DNA of 5,829 nt from Planococcaceae bacterium UBA3370 (GCA_002360295.1 DEQI01000041.1:1-5829), one strand, 5' to 3'. Shown: positions 1 through 5,085, numbered from the stretch's first letter. The notes: generated by a model not told the origin, from the letters alone. Numbers and translations are program-made.

Positions 1-103
1 AAAGGTAAATCAACACGCTTGGATGTACTTAATTTTTCTAAAGGATTAAACTTGTTCTACTGTAATAAAGAAAGCGAAACTTTCACCACTCTGGACTTTA
101 TCG

Positions 104-132
104 TTGACTTTATACCTTATGGGGTATATTAT
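104..132 (+). promoter_or_regulatory. Promoter of the cstR-type repressor gene
   Basis: A sigma-A type promoter is visible. The -35 element is TTGACT at 104-109 and the -10 element is TATTAT at 127-132, with a 17-base spacer. Each hexamer is one base from consensus. The operator at 111-128 fills the spacer and enters the -10, so bound repressor would block RNA polymerase. The transcript would start near 139 and run into the repressor gene at 177. The elements are seen in the sequence; activity is inferred. Confidence 0.65.
111..128. promoter_or_regulatory. CstR-type operator 1 (autoregulatory)
   Basis: The site is the inverted repeat TATACC-N6-GGTATA, with perfect 6-base arms around TTATGG. 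It lies between the -35 and -10 of the repressor promoter. The same ATACC-N6-GGTAT layout recurs at 467-482 and, with one mismatch, at 1718-1733, always ahead of a transcription unit. CsoR/CstR-family tetramers are known to bind GC-containing pseudo-palindromes with A/T flanks. Assignment to the adjacent repressor is an inference. Confidence 0.72.
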
Positions 133-176
133 GAAACATGTAAATAACATGTCAATACGGGGGAGGGCATGTGTGT

Positions 177-437
177 ATGACATATAATAGTAAAATAACG
201 AACCGGATGAAACGTATTGAAGGTCAGTTGCGCGGGATTTTAAGAATGATGGAAGAAGGGAAGGACTGTAAAGAAGTCATTATACAATTATCTGCCGTTC
301 GTTCAGGTGTAGATCGTACCATAGGGGTTATTGTTAGTGATAATTTAGTAGAATGTGTGCAAAAGGCAGAACAAGATTCATCGCAAATGAATGAATCGAT
401 TCAAGAGGCAGTTAATTTACTTGTGAAAAGCCGTTAA
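177..437 (+). CDS. cstR: CstR-like persulfide-sensing transcriptional repressor (CsoR/FrmR family)
   Basis: This is an 86-residue, all-helical CsoR/FrmR-family (DUF156) repressor, with the typical N-terminal RMKRIEGQLRGI segment at residues 10-21. Two cysteines, C31 and C60, occupy the sensor positions. The copper ligand His of true CsoR proteins, four residues before the second Cys, is Asn here (N56 in NLVEC). This argues against copper sensing and for the CstR subgroup, where the two thiols react with persulfides and form di-, tri- or tetrasulfide links that release DNA. I chose ATG177 because the GGGGGAGGG at 159-167 lies 9 bases upstream. A GTG at 171 in the same frame would leave only 3 bases. 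The ATG start also gives exactly the C31/C60 numbering of S. aureus CstR. It is the counterpart of B. subtilis yrkD. It probably represses itself and the downstream units through the operators at 111, 467 and 1718. The stop codon lies inside the loop of its terminator. Confidence 0.9.
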   Translation: MTYNSKITNRMKRIEGQLRGILRMMEEGKDCKEVIIQLSAVRSGVDRTIGVIVSDNLVECVQKAEQDSSQMNESIQEAVNLLVKSR

Positions 438-456
438 CTTTCGGCTTTATATTTTT
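427..456 (+). terminator. Intrinsic terminator after cstR
   Basis: A 7-bp stem, AAAGCCG (427-433) with CGGCTTT (442-448), encloses an 8-base loop and is followed by a T-rich run ending at 456. The repressor stop codon (435-437) is in the loop. The stem is short, so termination may be partial. It separates the repressor transcript from the next gene, which has its own operator 11 bases further on. Confidence 0.6.
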
Positions 457-461
457 AAAAT
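434..461 (+). promoter_or_regulatory. Possible promoter of the first sulfurtransferase unit
   Basis: A TTAACT at 434-439 (4 of 6 to the -35 consensus) and a TAAAAT at 456-461 (5 of 6 to the -10) are 16 bases apart. The predicted start near 468 would fall at the left edge of the operator at 467-482. The alternative -10 AATAAT at 463-468 overlaps the operator itself but has no good -35. The elements overlap the preceding terminator hairpin. This is a moderate match only. Confidence 0.35.
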
Positions 462-466
462 AAATA

Positions 467-482
467 ATACCCTTTACGGTAT
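467..482. promoter_or_regulatory. CstR-type operator 2
   Basis: The site is ATACC-CTTTAC-GGTAT, with perfect 5-base arms and the same 6-base spacing as the operator at 111-128. It ends one base before the AAGGAG ribosome binding site of the gene at 496. Repressor bound here would cover the probable transcription start of the three-gene unit 496-1632. The repeat is seen directly; the binding protein is inferred. Confidence 0.7.
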
Positions 483-495
483 AAAGGAGAGCGAA

Positions 496-972
496 ATGGA
501 AAAGAAAAGGACAACAATCGTATTATTTAGTGGGGACTATGATAAGGCAATGGCGGCTTATATTATCGCAAACGGAGCAGCCGCCTATGATCATGAAGTC
601 ACTATTTTTCATACATTTTGGGGTATCAATGCCTTACGTAAACAAGAGCCTATTGAAGTGAAAAAAGGTTTTCTCGAAAAAATGTTTGGGAAAATGATGC
701 CCCGCGGTGCAGAAAAACTGGGATTATCTAAAATGCAAATGCTCGGAATGGGGCCGAAAATGATCAAGTATGTAATGGAAAAACATAATGCTTTGACATT
801 GACGCAATTAATCGAGATGGCACAGGAACAGGATATTAAACTTGTATCATGCACGATGACAATGGACCTTTTAGGGCTTCAGGAAAAAGAGTTATTGGCT
901 GGCGTACAGTTCGCTGGTGTTGCAGCCTATTTAGCAGATGCTGAAGATGGAAACGTCAATCTATTCATTTAG
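496..972 (+). CDS. yrkE: DsrE/DsrF-family sulfur-relay protein (long DsrE2 form)
   Basis: This 158-residue protein belongs to the DsrE/DsrF/DrsH-like family (DsrE2 type) and matches the B. subtilis YrkE type in size and position. The N-terminal strand and turn (residues 7-16, TIVLFSGDYD) and the loop around C119 (SCTMTMDLLGL) are the family's landmarks. C119 is the only cysteine and is the expected persulfide carrier. Residues about 51-98 form a Lys- and Met-rich segment (eight Met between 63 and 94) that includes about 26 residues absent from the shorter relative at 2327. The segment is usual for this subfamily and may be amphipathic. The start is supported by AAAGGAG at 483-489, 6 bases upstream. 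It is the first gene of a unit with two rhodaneses, which suggests it takes sulfur from or gives it to them. The exact partner is not known. Confidence 0.82.
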   Translation: MEKKRTTIVLFSGDYDKAMAAYIIANGAAAYDHEVTIFHTFWGINALRKQEPIEVKKGFLEKMFGKMMPRGAEKLGLSKMQMLGMGPKMIKYVMEKHNALTLTQLIEMAQEQDIKLVSCTMTMDLLGLQEKELLAGVQFAGVAAYLADAEDGNVNLFI

Positions 973-982
973 GAGGTATATG

Positions 983-1330
983 ATGGAAACCTTAATCATA
1001 ATCGCCTTAGTTATTGCATTTTTAGCATGGCGCTTAATGCCAACAAAAGGTGTGAAAACAATTACGACAGAGCAATTAGCCAAAATATTAAACGATAAAG
1101 ATAAAGTATTTGTAGATGTACGAACTCCTGGAGAATTTAAGGGACGTAATATTCGTCAATTTAAAAATTTTCCTCTAGGTTCAGATTTTTCAAAGCTACC
1201 GAAAGACAAAGAAATTGTTGTTATTTGTCAAAGTGGTATGCGAAGTGCGCAAGTGTGCAAACAAATGAAAAAATTAGGTTATAACCATATTTCAAATGTC
1301 CGTGGTGGCATGAGTGCATGGAGAGGATGA
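983..1330 (+). CDS. Membrane-anchored single-domain rhodanese
   Basis: This 115-residue protein has one N-terminal hydrophobic segment (about residues 2-17, TLIIIALVIAFLAW) followed by a rhodanese domain that would face the cytoplasm. The active-site loop is C82-Q-S-G-M-R-S, the standard CxxGxRS cradle holding the persulfide. A second cysteine, C92, lies ten residues later. The DVR motif (residues 45-47) and the closing GGMSAW are also typical. The start is ambiguous. AGGAGG at 971-976 overlaps the previous stop codon and is 6 bases from ATG983 but only 3 from ATG980, so ATG983 is preferred. A longer in-frame reading from 938 has no ribosome binding site and overlaps the gene before it. Sulfur transfer at the membrane, for example near a sulfide-oxidising quinone enzyme, is an inference. 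The natural donor and acceptor are unknown. Confidence 0.83.
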   Translation: METLIIIALVIAFLAWRLMPTKGVKTITTEQLAKILNDKDKVFVDVRTPGEFKGRNIRQFKNFPLGSDFSKLPKDKEIVVICQSGMRSAQVCKQMKKLGYNHISNVRGGMSAWRG

Positions 1331-1335
1331 GTATC

Positions 1336-1632
1336 ATGAAAGAAATATTAGTACAAGAAGTGCAACAACTTATAGAAAACGGTGAACAATTAAATTTAAT
1401 CGATGTGCGTGAAGTAGCAGAAGTAAACGAGGGACATATCCCTGGTATTTTGAATATTCCACTTGGATTACTTGAATTTCGTCTGCATGAGTTAGATCAA
1501 AATAAACCTTATATAATGGTATGTCGCTCCAGTGCGCGTAGTGGACAGGCAACTGCTTTCTTAACAGCACAAGGGTATGATGCAACAAATATGGTCGGTG
1601 GAATGCTAGCTTGGCAAGGAGAAGTAGAGTAA
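1336..1632 (+). CDS. Single-domain rhodanese sulfurtransferase
   Basis: This is a 98-residue cytoplasmic rhodanese (thiosulfate/persulfide sulfurtransferase fold) with no signal or membrane segment. The landmarks are IDVRE (residues 22-26), GHIPGILNIPL (33-43), the active loop C63-R-S-S-A-R-S, and the closing GGMLAW. C63 is the only cysteine. I chose ATG1336 because GAGAGG at 1321-1326 is 9 bases upstream. ATG1327 overlaps the previous stop as ATGA but has no ribosome binding site of its own, and ATG1318 lies well inside the preceding gene. Only 5 bases separate it from the upstream rhodanese, so the two are certainly cotranscribed and probably translationally linked. It resembles the rhodanese half of the fusion at 1748, for example in the GHI, IPLG and LEAR/LEFR segments, which suggests a shared origin. 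Confidence 0.86.
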   Translation: MKEILVQEVQQLIENGEQLNLIDVREVAEVNEGHIPGILNIPLGLLEFRLHELDQNKPYIMVCRSSARSGQATAFLTAQGYDATNMVGGMLAWQGEVE

Positions 1633-1717
1633 GAAATTTGACCGTTAGTGGGGGCGTTATAACCCGCGCTACCTGTTCTATACCTTACTGTTATTCAAAA
1701 AATTTTTCGATTAAAAA

Positions 1718-1733
1718 ATACCCTATACAGTAT
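1718..1733. promoter_or_regulatory. CstR-type operator 3
   Basis: The site is ATACC-CTATAC-AGTAT, with one mismatch to the ATACC-N6-GGTAT design of the other two sites. It ends one base before the AAGGAG of the TusA-rhodanese gene. The block 1714-1740 matches 463-489 at 24 of 27 bases, so the operator and ribosome binding site are duplicated as a unit. I see no confident -35/-10 pair; A/T-rich hexamers at 1712-1719 are weak candidates. No convincing terminator separates it from the previous gene, so readthrough is possible. Confidence 0.6.
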
Positions 1734-1747
1734 AAAGGAGCGTCAAG

Positions 1748-2311
1748 ATGACAATTAAAGCACATGTACAGCTAGATGCAAAAGGTTTAGCATGTCCAAT
1801 GCCTATTGTAAGAACGAAAAAAGCAATGAACGATTTAGTTGATGGCCAAATTTTAGAAGTGCAAGCGACGGATAAAGGCTCAAAAGCAGACATAGCTGCT
1901 TGGGCCCAAACGGTTGGACACCAATATATTGGGACTACAGAACAAGGTGACGTGTTATTCCATTACATACGTAAATGTGAAAACGATACAGCTGAAGAAA
2001 AATCATTTGAGCAAACGCTATCAAACGAAGAAATCGCTATTCGTGCAAAAAATGGTGGACTTATTTTAGATGTACGCGAAGAAGCGGAATTCGCATTTGG
2101 CCATATCGAAGGGGCAAAATCAATTCCGTTAGGTGATTTAGAAGCGCGTATGAAGGAATTAGATATGGATCAAGAACTATATGTTATTTGCAGAACAGGT
2201 AAACGAAGTGATTTAGCTGCTCAAAAATTAGCCAATGCAGGATTTAGTAAAGTTTATAACGTACTACCAGGCATGATTGCTTGGACTGGAGAGTTACAAA
2301 AATCAATTTAA
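1748..2311 (+). CDS. yrkF: TusA-rhodanese fusion sulfurtransferase (YrkF-type)
   Basis: This 187-residue, two-domain protein has a TusA domain at residues about 6-76. It carries the GLAC16PMP motif, where C16 is the sulfur-carrying cysteine of the CPxP helix, and the TDKGSKADI segment. A linker (about 78-92) leads to a rhodanese domain with LDVRE (107-111), GHIEGAKSIPLG and the active loop C148-R-T-G-K-R-S. A third cysteine, C77, sits at the end of the TusA domain. Sulfur can presumably move between C148 and C16 within one chain. The match is B. subtilis YrkF. Together with the DsrE-family gene 15 bases downstream it carries the domains that S. aureus CstA has in one chain. AAAGGAG at 1734-1740 gives a 7-base spacing to ATG1748. 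It is probably controlled by the operator at 1718-1733. Confidence 0.9.
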   Translation: MTIKAHVQLDAKGLACPMPIVRTKKAMNDLVDGQILEVQATDKGSKADIAAWAQTVGHQYIGTTEQGDVLFHYIRKCENDTAEEKSFEQTLSNEEIAIRAKNGGLILDVREEAEFAFGHIEGAKSIPLGDLEARMKELDMDQELYVICRTGKRSDLAAQKLANAGFSKVYNVLPGMIAWTGELQKSI

Positions 2312-2326
2312 CGTGGAGGGATTTAA

Positions 2327-2722
2327 ATGTCTAATAAAGTAGCGATTATTGCAAGTAACGGCGGGCTTTTTGACGCATATAAAGTGTTTAATATTGCCAC
2401 TGCGGCAGCAGCTTCTGAAAAGGAAGTGCAAATTTTCTTCACTTTTGAAGGGTTAAATTTAATTCATAAACAAGCAATGGAACATTTACCGATGCCAGCA
2501 GCAAAAGAATTTATGGCAGAGGGTTTTGCAAAAGCAAACATTCCATCTATTCCTCAACTTGTGGAAATGGCACAGGAGCTAGGTGTGAAGTTTATTGGTT
2601 GCCAAATGACAATGGATGTAATGGGCTTATCAAAAGAAGATTTTGTTGATGGCATGGCAGTGGGTGGCGCTGTAACATTTTTAGAATATGCCAAAGATGC
2701 AGCACCAACAGTAAGTTTTTAA
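2327..2722 (+). CDS. DsrE-family sulfur-relay protein (short form)
   Basis: This 131-residue DsrE/DsrF-like protein has C92 as its only cysteine, in the conserved GCQMTMDVMGL segment, where a persulfide would be carried. It shares the LxEMAQE and MTMD segments with the 158-residue protein at 496, but lacks about 26 residues of that protein's Met-rich insertion. GGAGGG at 2315-2320 is 6 bases from the ATG. The gap to the TusA-rhodanese gene is 15 bases, so the two are cotranscribed. The pair may act as a two-chain equivalent of CstA, with this protein accepting sulfur from TusA. The function is inferred from family and context. Confidence 0.82.
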   Translation: MSNKVAIIASNGGLFDAYKVFNIATAAAASEKEVQIFFTFEGLNLIHKQAMEHLPMPAAKEFMAEGFAKANIPSIPQLVEMAQELGVKFIGCQMTMDVMGLSKEDFVDGMAVGGAVTFLEYAKDAAPTVSF

Positions 2723-2803
2723 TTTACTTTAGAACAAAGGAGTGGGGAGTATATCTTCCCGCTAAAAAATTCATAAATATAATACGTATGGGGGTAATGG
2801 GGA
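2723..2803 (+). promoter_or_regulatory. Leader with hairpin, -10-like box and degenerate operator before the dioxygenase gene
   Basis: This 81-base gap holds three signals. A 9-bp hairpin pairs 2741-2749 with 2755-2763 (two G-T pairs, loop TATAT) and is followed by A, not T, so it is not a normal terminator. A perfect TATAAT lies at 2778-2783, but there is no good -35 (TTCCCG at 2756-2761 is the best). ATACG-N6-GGTAA at 2782-2797 is two mismatches from the operator design. An internal promoter or an mRNA processing/stability element would fit. None of these is proven. Confidence 0.35.
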
Positions 2804-3931
2804 ATGACAGTTTTTAAGTGGACGGCAGCGGATGTTGCACGCAAGGTAATTAATAATAAAGATTTATTCATTTTAGATGTACGAAATGCAGATGCATTTG
2901 CTGATTGGAAAATTGATGGTCACAAGTTTGCATACTTAAATATTCCATACTTCGAATTGTTAGATGGTGTGGAAGAAATTTTACCACAAATCCAAACAGA
3001 CAAAGATGTATTAGTTGTTTGTGCAAAAGAAGGATCTTCAATTATGGTCGCTGAAATGCTAAGTGATGCAGGTCTTGATGTAGCTTATCTTGAAGGAGGT
3101 ATGAAATCTTGGAGTATGTATTTAGAGCCAATTAAAGTAGGGGACTTAGCAGGTGGCGGTGAGCTTTATCAATTCGTTCGATTAGGTAAAGGCTGTTTAT
3201 CGTACATGGTTATCTCTGAAGGGGAAGCAGCGATTATTGATGCAGTACGATTTACAGATGTATTCACTGATTTTGCAAAAGAGAAAAATGTAACGATTAA
3301 GCATGTATTTGACACGCACCTACATGCTGATCATATATCAGGAGGCCGCCACATTGCCGCTGAAACGGGTGCAACATACTATTTACCACCGAAAGATGCG
3401 GAGGAAGTAGTGTTTGAATATACAGCACTTGAAGATGGTTTAACCGTGCAAATCGGCGCTTCAAAAATTGATGTAGGTGCACTATACTCGCCTGGCCATA
3501 CAATTGGCTCCACATCATTTATTGTAGACGGAAAGTATTTATTAACAGGTGATATTTTATTTATTGATTCAATCGGTCGCCCAGACTTAGCTGGATTAGC
3601 GGAAGATTGGGTAGATGATTTACATGATACATTGTATAAACGCTACCGCTACTTAGCACAAGACTTAATGGTTCTACCAGCACACTTTATGATTATTGAA
3701 GAGATAAATGCGGACGGTACAGTAGCAAAACGATTAGGTGATTTATTTGCGGAAAACCACGGTTTAAATATCCAGAATGAAGCGGAATTCCGTAGTATTG
3801 TAACAGATAATTTACCGCCTCAACCAAATGCGTATCAACAAATTCGTCAAGTAAATATGGGGAAAATTACACCAGATAATGATGAGCAAACGGAGATGGA
3901 AATTGGCCCAAACCGTTGTGCTGTACGTTAA
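2804..3931 (+). CDS. yrkH: Rhodanese/persulfide dioxygenase fusion (CstB-related, YrkH-type MBL-fold protein)
   Basis: This 375-residue cytoplasmic protein has two domains. Residues 1-108 form a rhodanese domain with LDVR (24-27), a modified loop C73-A-K-E-G-S-S and GGMKSW (98-103). Residues about 118-300 form a metallo-beta-lactamase fold of the ETHE1/persulfide dioxygenase type. It has T-H172-L-H174-A-D176-H177, SPGH232, TGD250, GRPD (258-261) and PAH294. By family knowledge the single iron is held by H172, H232 and D250, and the enzyme oxidises persulfide sulfur to sulfite with O2. The last 75 residues end in GPNRC372AVR, a possible extra reactive Cys. The rhodanese is N-terminal, whereas S. 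aureus CstB, as I recall, carries its active rhodanese at the C-terminus. ATG2804 is chosen because other nearby ATGs are out of frame; its ribosome binding site (GGGGGT at 2790-2795) is weak and G-rich, unlike its neighbours. It shares the TusA/DsrE transcription unit. Confidence 0.87.
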   Translation: MTVFKWTAADVARKVINNKDLFILDVRNADAFADWKIDGHKFAYLNIPYFELLDGVEEILPQIQTDKDVLVVCAKEGSSIMVAEMLSDAGLDVAYLEGGMKSWSMYLEPIKVGDLAGGGELYQFVRLGKGCLSYMVISEGEAAIIDAVRFTDVFTDFAKEKNVTIKHVFDTHLHADHISGGRHIAAETGATYYLPPKDAEEVVFEYTALEDGLTVQIGASKIDVGALYSPGHTIGSTSFIVDGKYLLTGDILFIDSIGRPDLAGLAEDWVDDLHDTLYKRYRYLAQDLMVLPAHFMIIEEINADGTVAKRLGDLFAENHGLNIQNEAEFRSIVTDNLPPQPNAYQQIRQVNMGKITPDNDEQTEMEIGPNRCAVR

Positions 3932-3953
3932 TCACTAAATGAAATGTTATATA

Positions 3954-3981
3954 TGCTTACCTTATGCTAAAAAGGCAAGCA
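3954..3981 (+). other. Imperfect hairpin in the dioxygenase-tusA gap
   Basis: TGCTT (3954-3958) pairs with AAGCA (3977-3981), then after one A-C mismatch CCTT (3960-3963) pairs with AAGG (3972-3975), leaving an 8-base loop. No T run follows, so it is unlikely to terminate transcription by itself. It lies in an 89-base gap with no gene and could be an mRNA processing or stability element. It may also be chance. Confidence 0.35.
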
Positions 3982-4020
3982 AATAGTCGGCTACAATTGA
4001 TAAGAAGAGGAGAATTCAAC

Positions 4021-4248
4021 ATGAATAGTACAAAAATTTTAGATGCAAAAGGTTTAGCTTGTCCAATGCCAATCGTACGTACGAAAAAAGCAATGGATAC
4101 TATCCAAACAGGTGAAATTTTAGAAGTGCATGTAACAGATAAAGGCGCTTTAGCGGATATTCCTGCATGGACAAATGCAGGTGGACACGAAATATTAGAG
4201 CAGTCAGAAGAAGCAGGTGTGTTCAAATTCTTTATTAAAAAGGCGTAA
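4021..4248 (+). CDS. yrkI: TusA-family sulfur carrier protein
   Basis: This 75-residue TusA-family protein has the size usual for the family and a single cysteine, C14, in GLACPMP (the CPxP motif that carries the persulfide). Residues 7-25 are identical to residues 9-27 of the TusA domain in the fusion protein at 1748, and the later TDKG and ADI segments also agree, so the two are recent or strongly constrained paralogues. I chose ATG4021, with AGAGGAG at 4006-4012 and 8-base spacing, over the in-frame ATG3964, which has no ribosome binding site and adds 19 unrelated residues. It is the last gene before a strong terminator. It matches B. subtilis YrkI in type and place. It probably shuttles sulfur between the rhodaneses, DsrE proteins and dioxygenase; a role in tRNA thiolation is not suggested by the context. 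Confidence 0.9.
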   Translation: MNSTKILDAKGLACPMPIVRTKKAMDTIQTGEILEVHVTDKGALADIPAWTNAGGHEILEQSEEAGVFKFFIKKA

Positions 4249-4256
4249 TGGGGTAA

Positions 4257-4290
4257 CGGGTTTCGGTAAACGAAGACCCGCTTTTCTTTT
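4257..4290 (+). terminator. Intrinsic terminator after the TusA gene
   Basis: CGGGTTTCG (4257-4265) pairs with CGAAGACCCG (4271-4280) with one bulged G, giving a 9-bp stem and a GTAAA loop. The run CTTTTCTTTT at 4281-4290 follows. This is the clearest terminator in the window. The transporter gene begins only 18 bases later with no obvious promoter between, so its expression probably relies on readthrough. Confidence 0.8.
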
Positions 4291-4308
4291 AGAAAGAAGG
4301 AACAAATA

Positions 4309-5085
4309 ATGGATATGACGTTTATGATTGTTTTATTTTTAATCGGCTTCGTCGGTTCTTTTGTATCGGGTATGCTTGGCATGGGCGGTGCCATTATTAA
4401 ATTTCCGATGTTACTTTATATTCCACCGTTATTTGGGTTAGCGGCATTCTCAGCGCATGAGGTATCAGGTATCAGTGCAGTGGAAGTTCTATTCGCTTCC
4501 AGTGCAGGTGTATGGGCTTATCGGAAAGGGAGCTATTTAAATAAACCACTTATTATAACGATGGGTGGAGCGATAGTAATAGGTAGCTTTATCGGTAGCT
4601 TTGGCTCTTCATATTTCTCAGAAGGGGCAGTGAATGTCGTTTATGGATTACTTGCAACAATTGCAGCCATCATGATGTTCGTACCGAAAAAACAAATTGA
4701 TGATAAACCTTTGCATGAAGTAACGTTTAATAAACCATTAGCAGCTGTACTAGCGTTTATCGTCGGTATTAGTTCTGGTATTGTTGGGGCAGCGGGGGGC
4801 TTTATATTAGTGCCAATATTACTCGTTGTTTTAAAAATTCCAACGCGCACGACCATTGCGACGAGCTTAGCCATTACATTAATATCCTCCATTGGGGGAA
4901 GTATCGGGAAATTAATTACGGGACAAGTAGAATATTGGCCAGCACTTATTATGATTATTGCAAGTCTAATCGCAGCTCCACTTGGCGCTAGAGTAGGGAA
5001 AGCGATGAATACAAAACTATTACAAGGCATATTAGCTATACTAATTTTAGTGACAGCTATTAAAATTTGGGTGGACATGTTTTAG
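4309..5085 (+). CDS. yrkJ: TauE/SafE-family membrane transporter (probable sulfur-anion exporter)
   Basis: This 258-residue, very hydrophobic protein has about eight predicted membrane segments and the full length of the TauE/SafE family. The family's internal repeat is visible. The first half has GFVGSFVSGMLGMGGA (residues 13-28) and the second has VGISSGIVGAAGGFILVP (152-169), about 140 residues apart, split by a hydrophilic loop (about 125-142, with KKQIDDK). Members are proposed to move sulfite, sulfonates or sulfoacetate. The position behind a persulfide dioxygenase suggests export of sulfite or a related product, as proposed for TauE in the S. aureus cst locus. AGAAGG at 4295-4300 gives an 8-base spacing to the ATG. 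It is the counterpart of B. subtilis YrkJ. Its stop codon overlaps the ribosome binding site of the next gene. The substrate cannot be read from the sequence. Confidence 0.88.
   Translation: MDMTFMIVLFLIGFVGSFVSGMLGMGGAIIKFPMLLYIPPLFGLAAFSAHEVSGISAVEVLFASSAGVWAYRKGSYLNKPLIITMGGAIVIGSFIGSFGSSYFSEGAVNVVYGLLATIAAIMMFVPKKQIDDKPLHEVTFNKPLAAVLAFIVGISSGIVGAAGGFILVPILLVVLKIPTRTTIATSLAITLISSIGGSIGKLITGQVEYWPALIMIIASLIAAPLGARVGKAMNTKLLQGILAILILVTAIKIWVDMF

Noticed and set aside
70..84. GAAAG-CGAAA-CTTTC hairpin as a terminator
   Set aside because: Only five mostly A/T pairs and no proper T run on the + strand; on the - strand the T-rich stretch is interrupted and no gene is seen to end there.
1..144. 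Open + strand frame from the window edge to a TAA at 142-144, possibly the end of an upstream gene
   Set aside because: It runs through the promoter and operator 1, has no recognisable domain, and the composition does not look coding. It cannot be excluded without the upstream sequence.
177..437. Copper-sensing CsoR identity for the regulator
   Set aside because: The His ligand four residues before the second Cys is Asn, and the neighbours are sulfur-transfer genes with no copper ATPase or chaperone.
938..982. N-terminal extension of the membrane rhodanese from ATG938
   Set aside because: It overlaps the preceding gene, lacks a ribosome binding site, and adds charged residues before the hydrophobic helix. 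AGGAGG at 971-976 points to ATG983.
1638..1662. TTGACC at 1638-1643 with TTATAA at 1657-1662 as a promoter
   Set aside because: The spacer is 13 bases, too short for a sigma-A promoter.
1650..1670. GC-rich GGGGGCGTTATAACCCGCGC stretch as a terminator
   Set aside because: Pairs are only about three bases long and no T run follows directly.
2788..2817. Nine-codon reading frame overlapping the dioxygenase start, as a leader peptide
   Set aside because: It lacks its own ribosome binding site and the overlap is easily explained by chance in a G-rich stretch.
3959..3972. ACCTTATG shared with operator 1 near 3959 as a fourth operator
   Set aside because: The left arm is TTACC and the right arm does not match GGTAT at all; the stretch is better explained as part of the hairpin.
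4641..5078. Long - strand reading frame opposite the transporter, and other antisense frames
   Set aside because: These are opposite clear family genes, have no ribosome binding sites or recognisable domains, and reflect the codon bias of the real genes.
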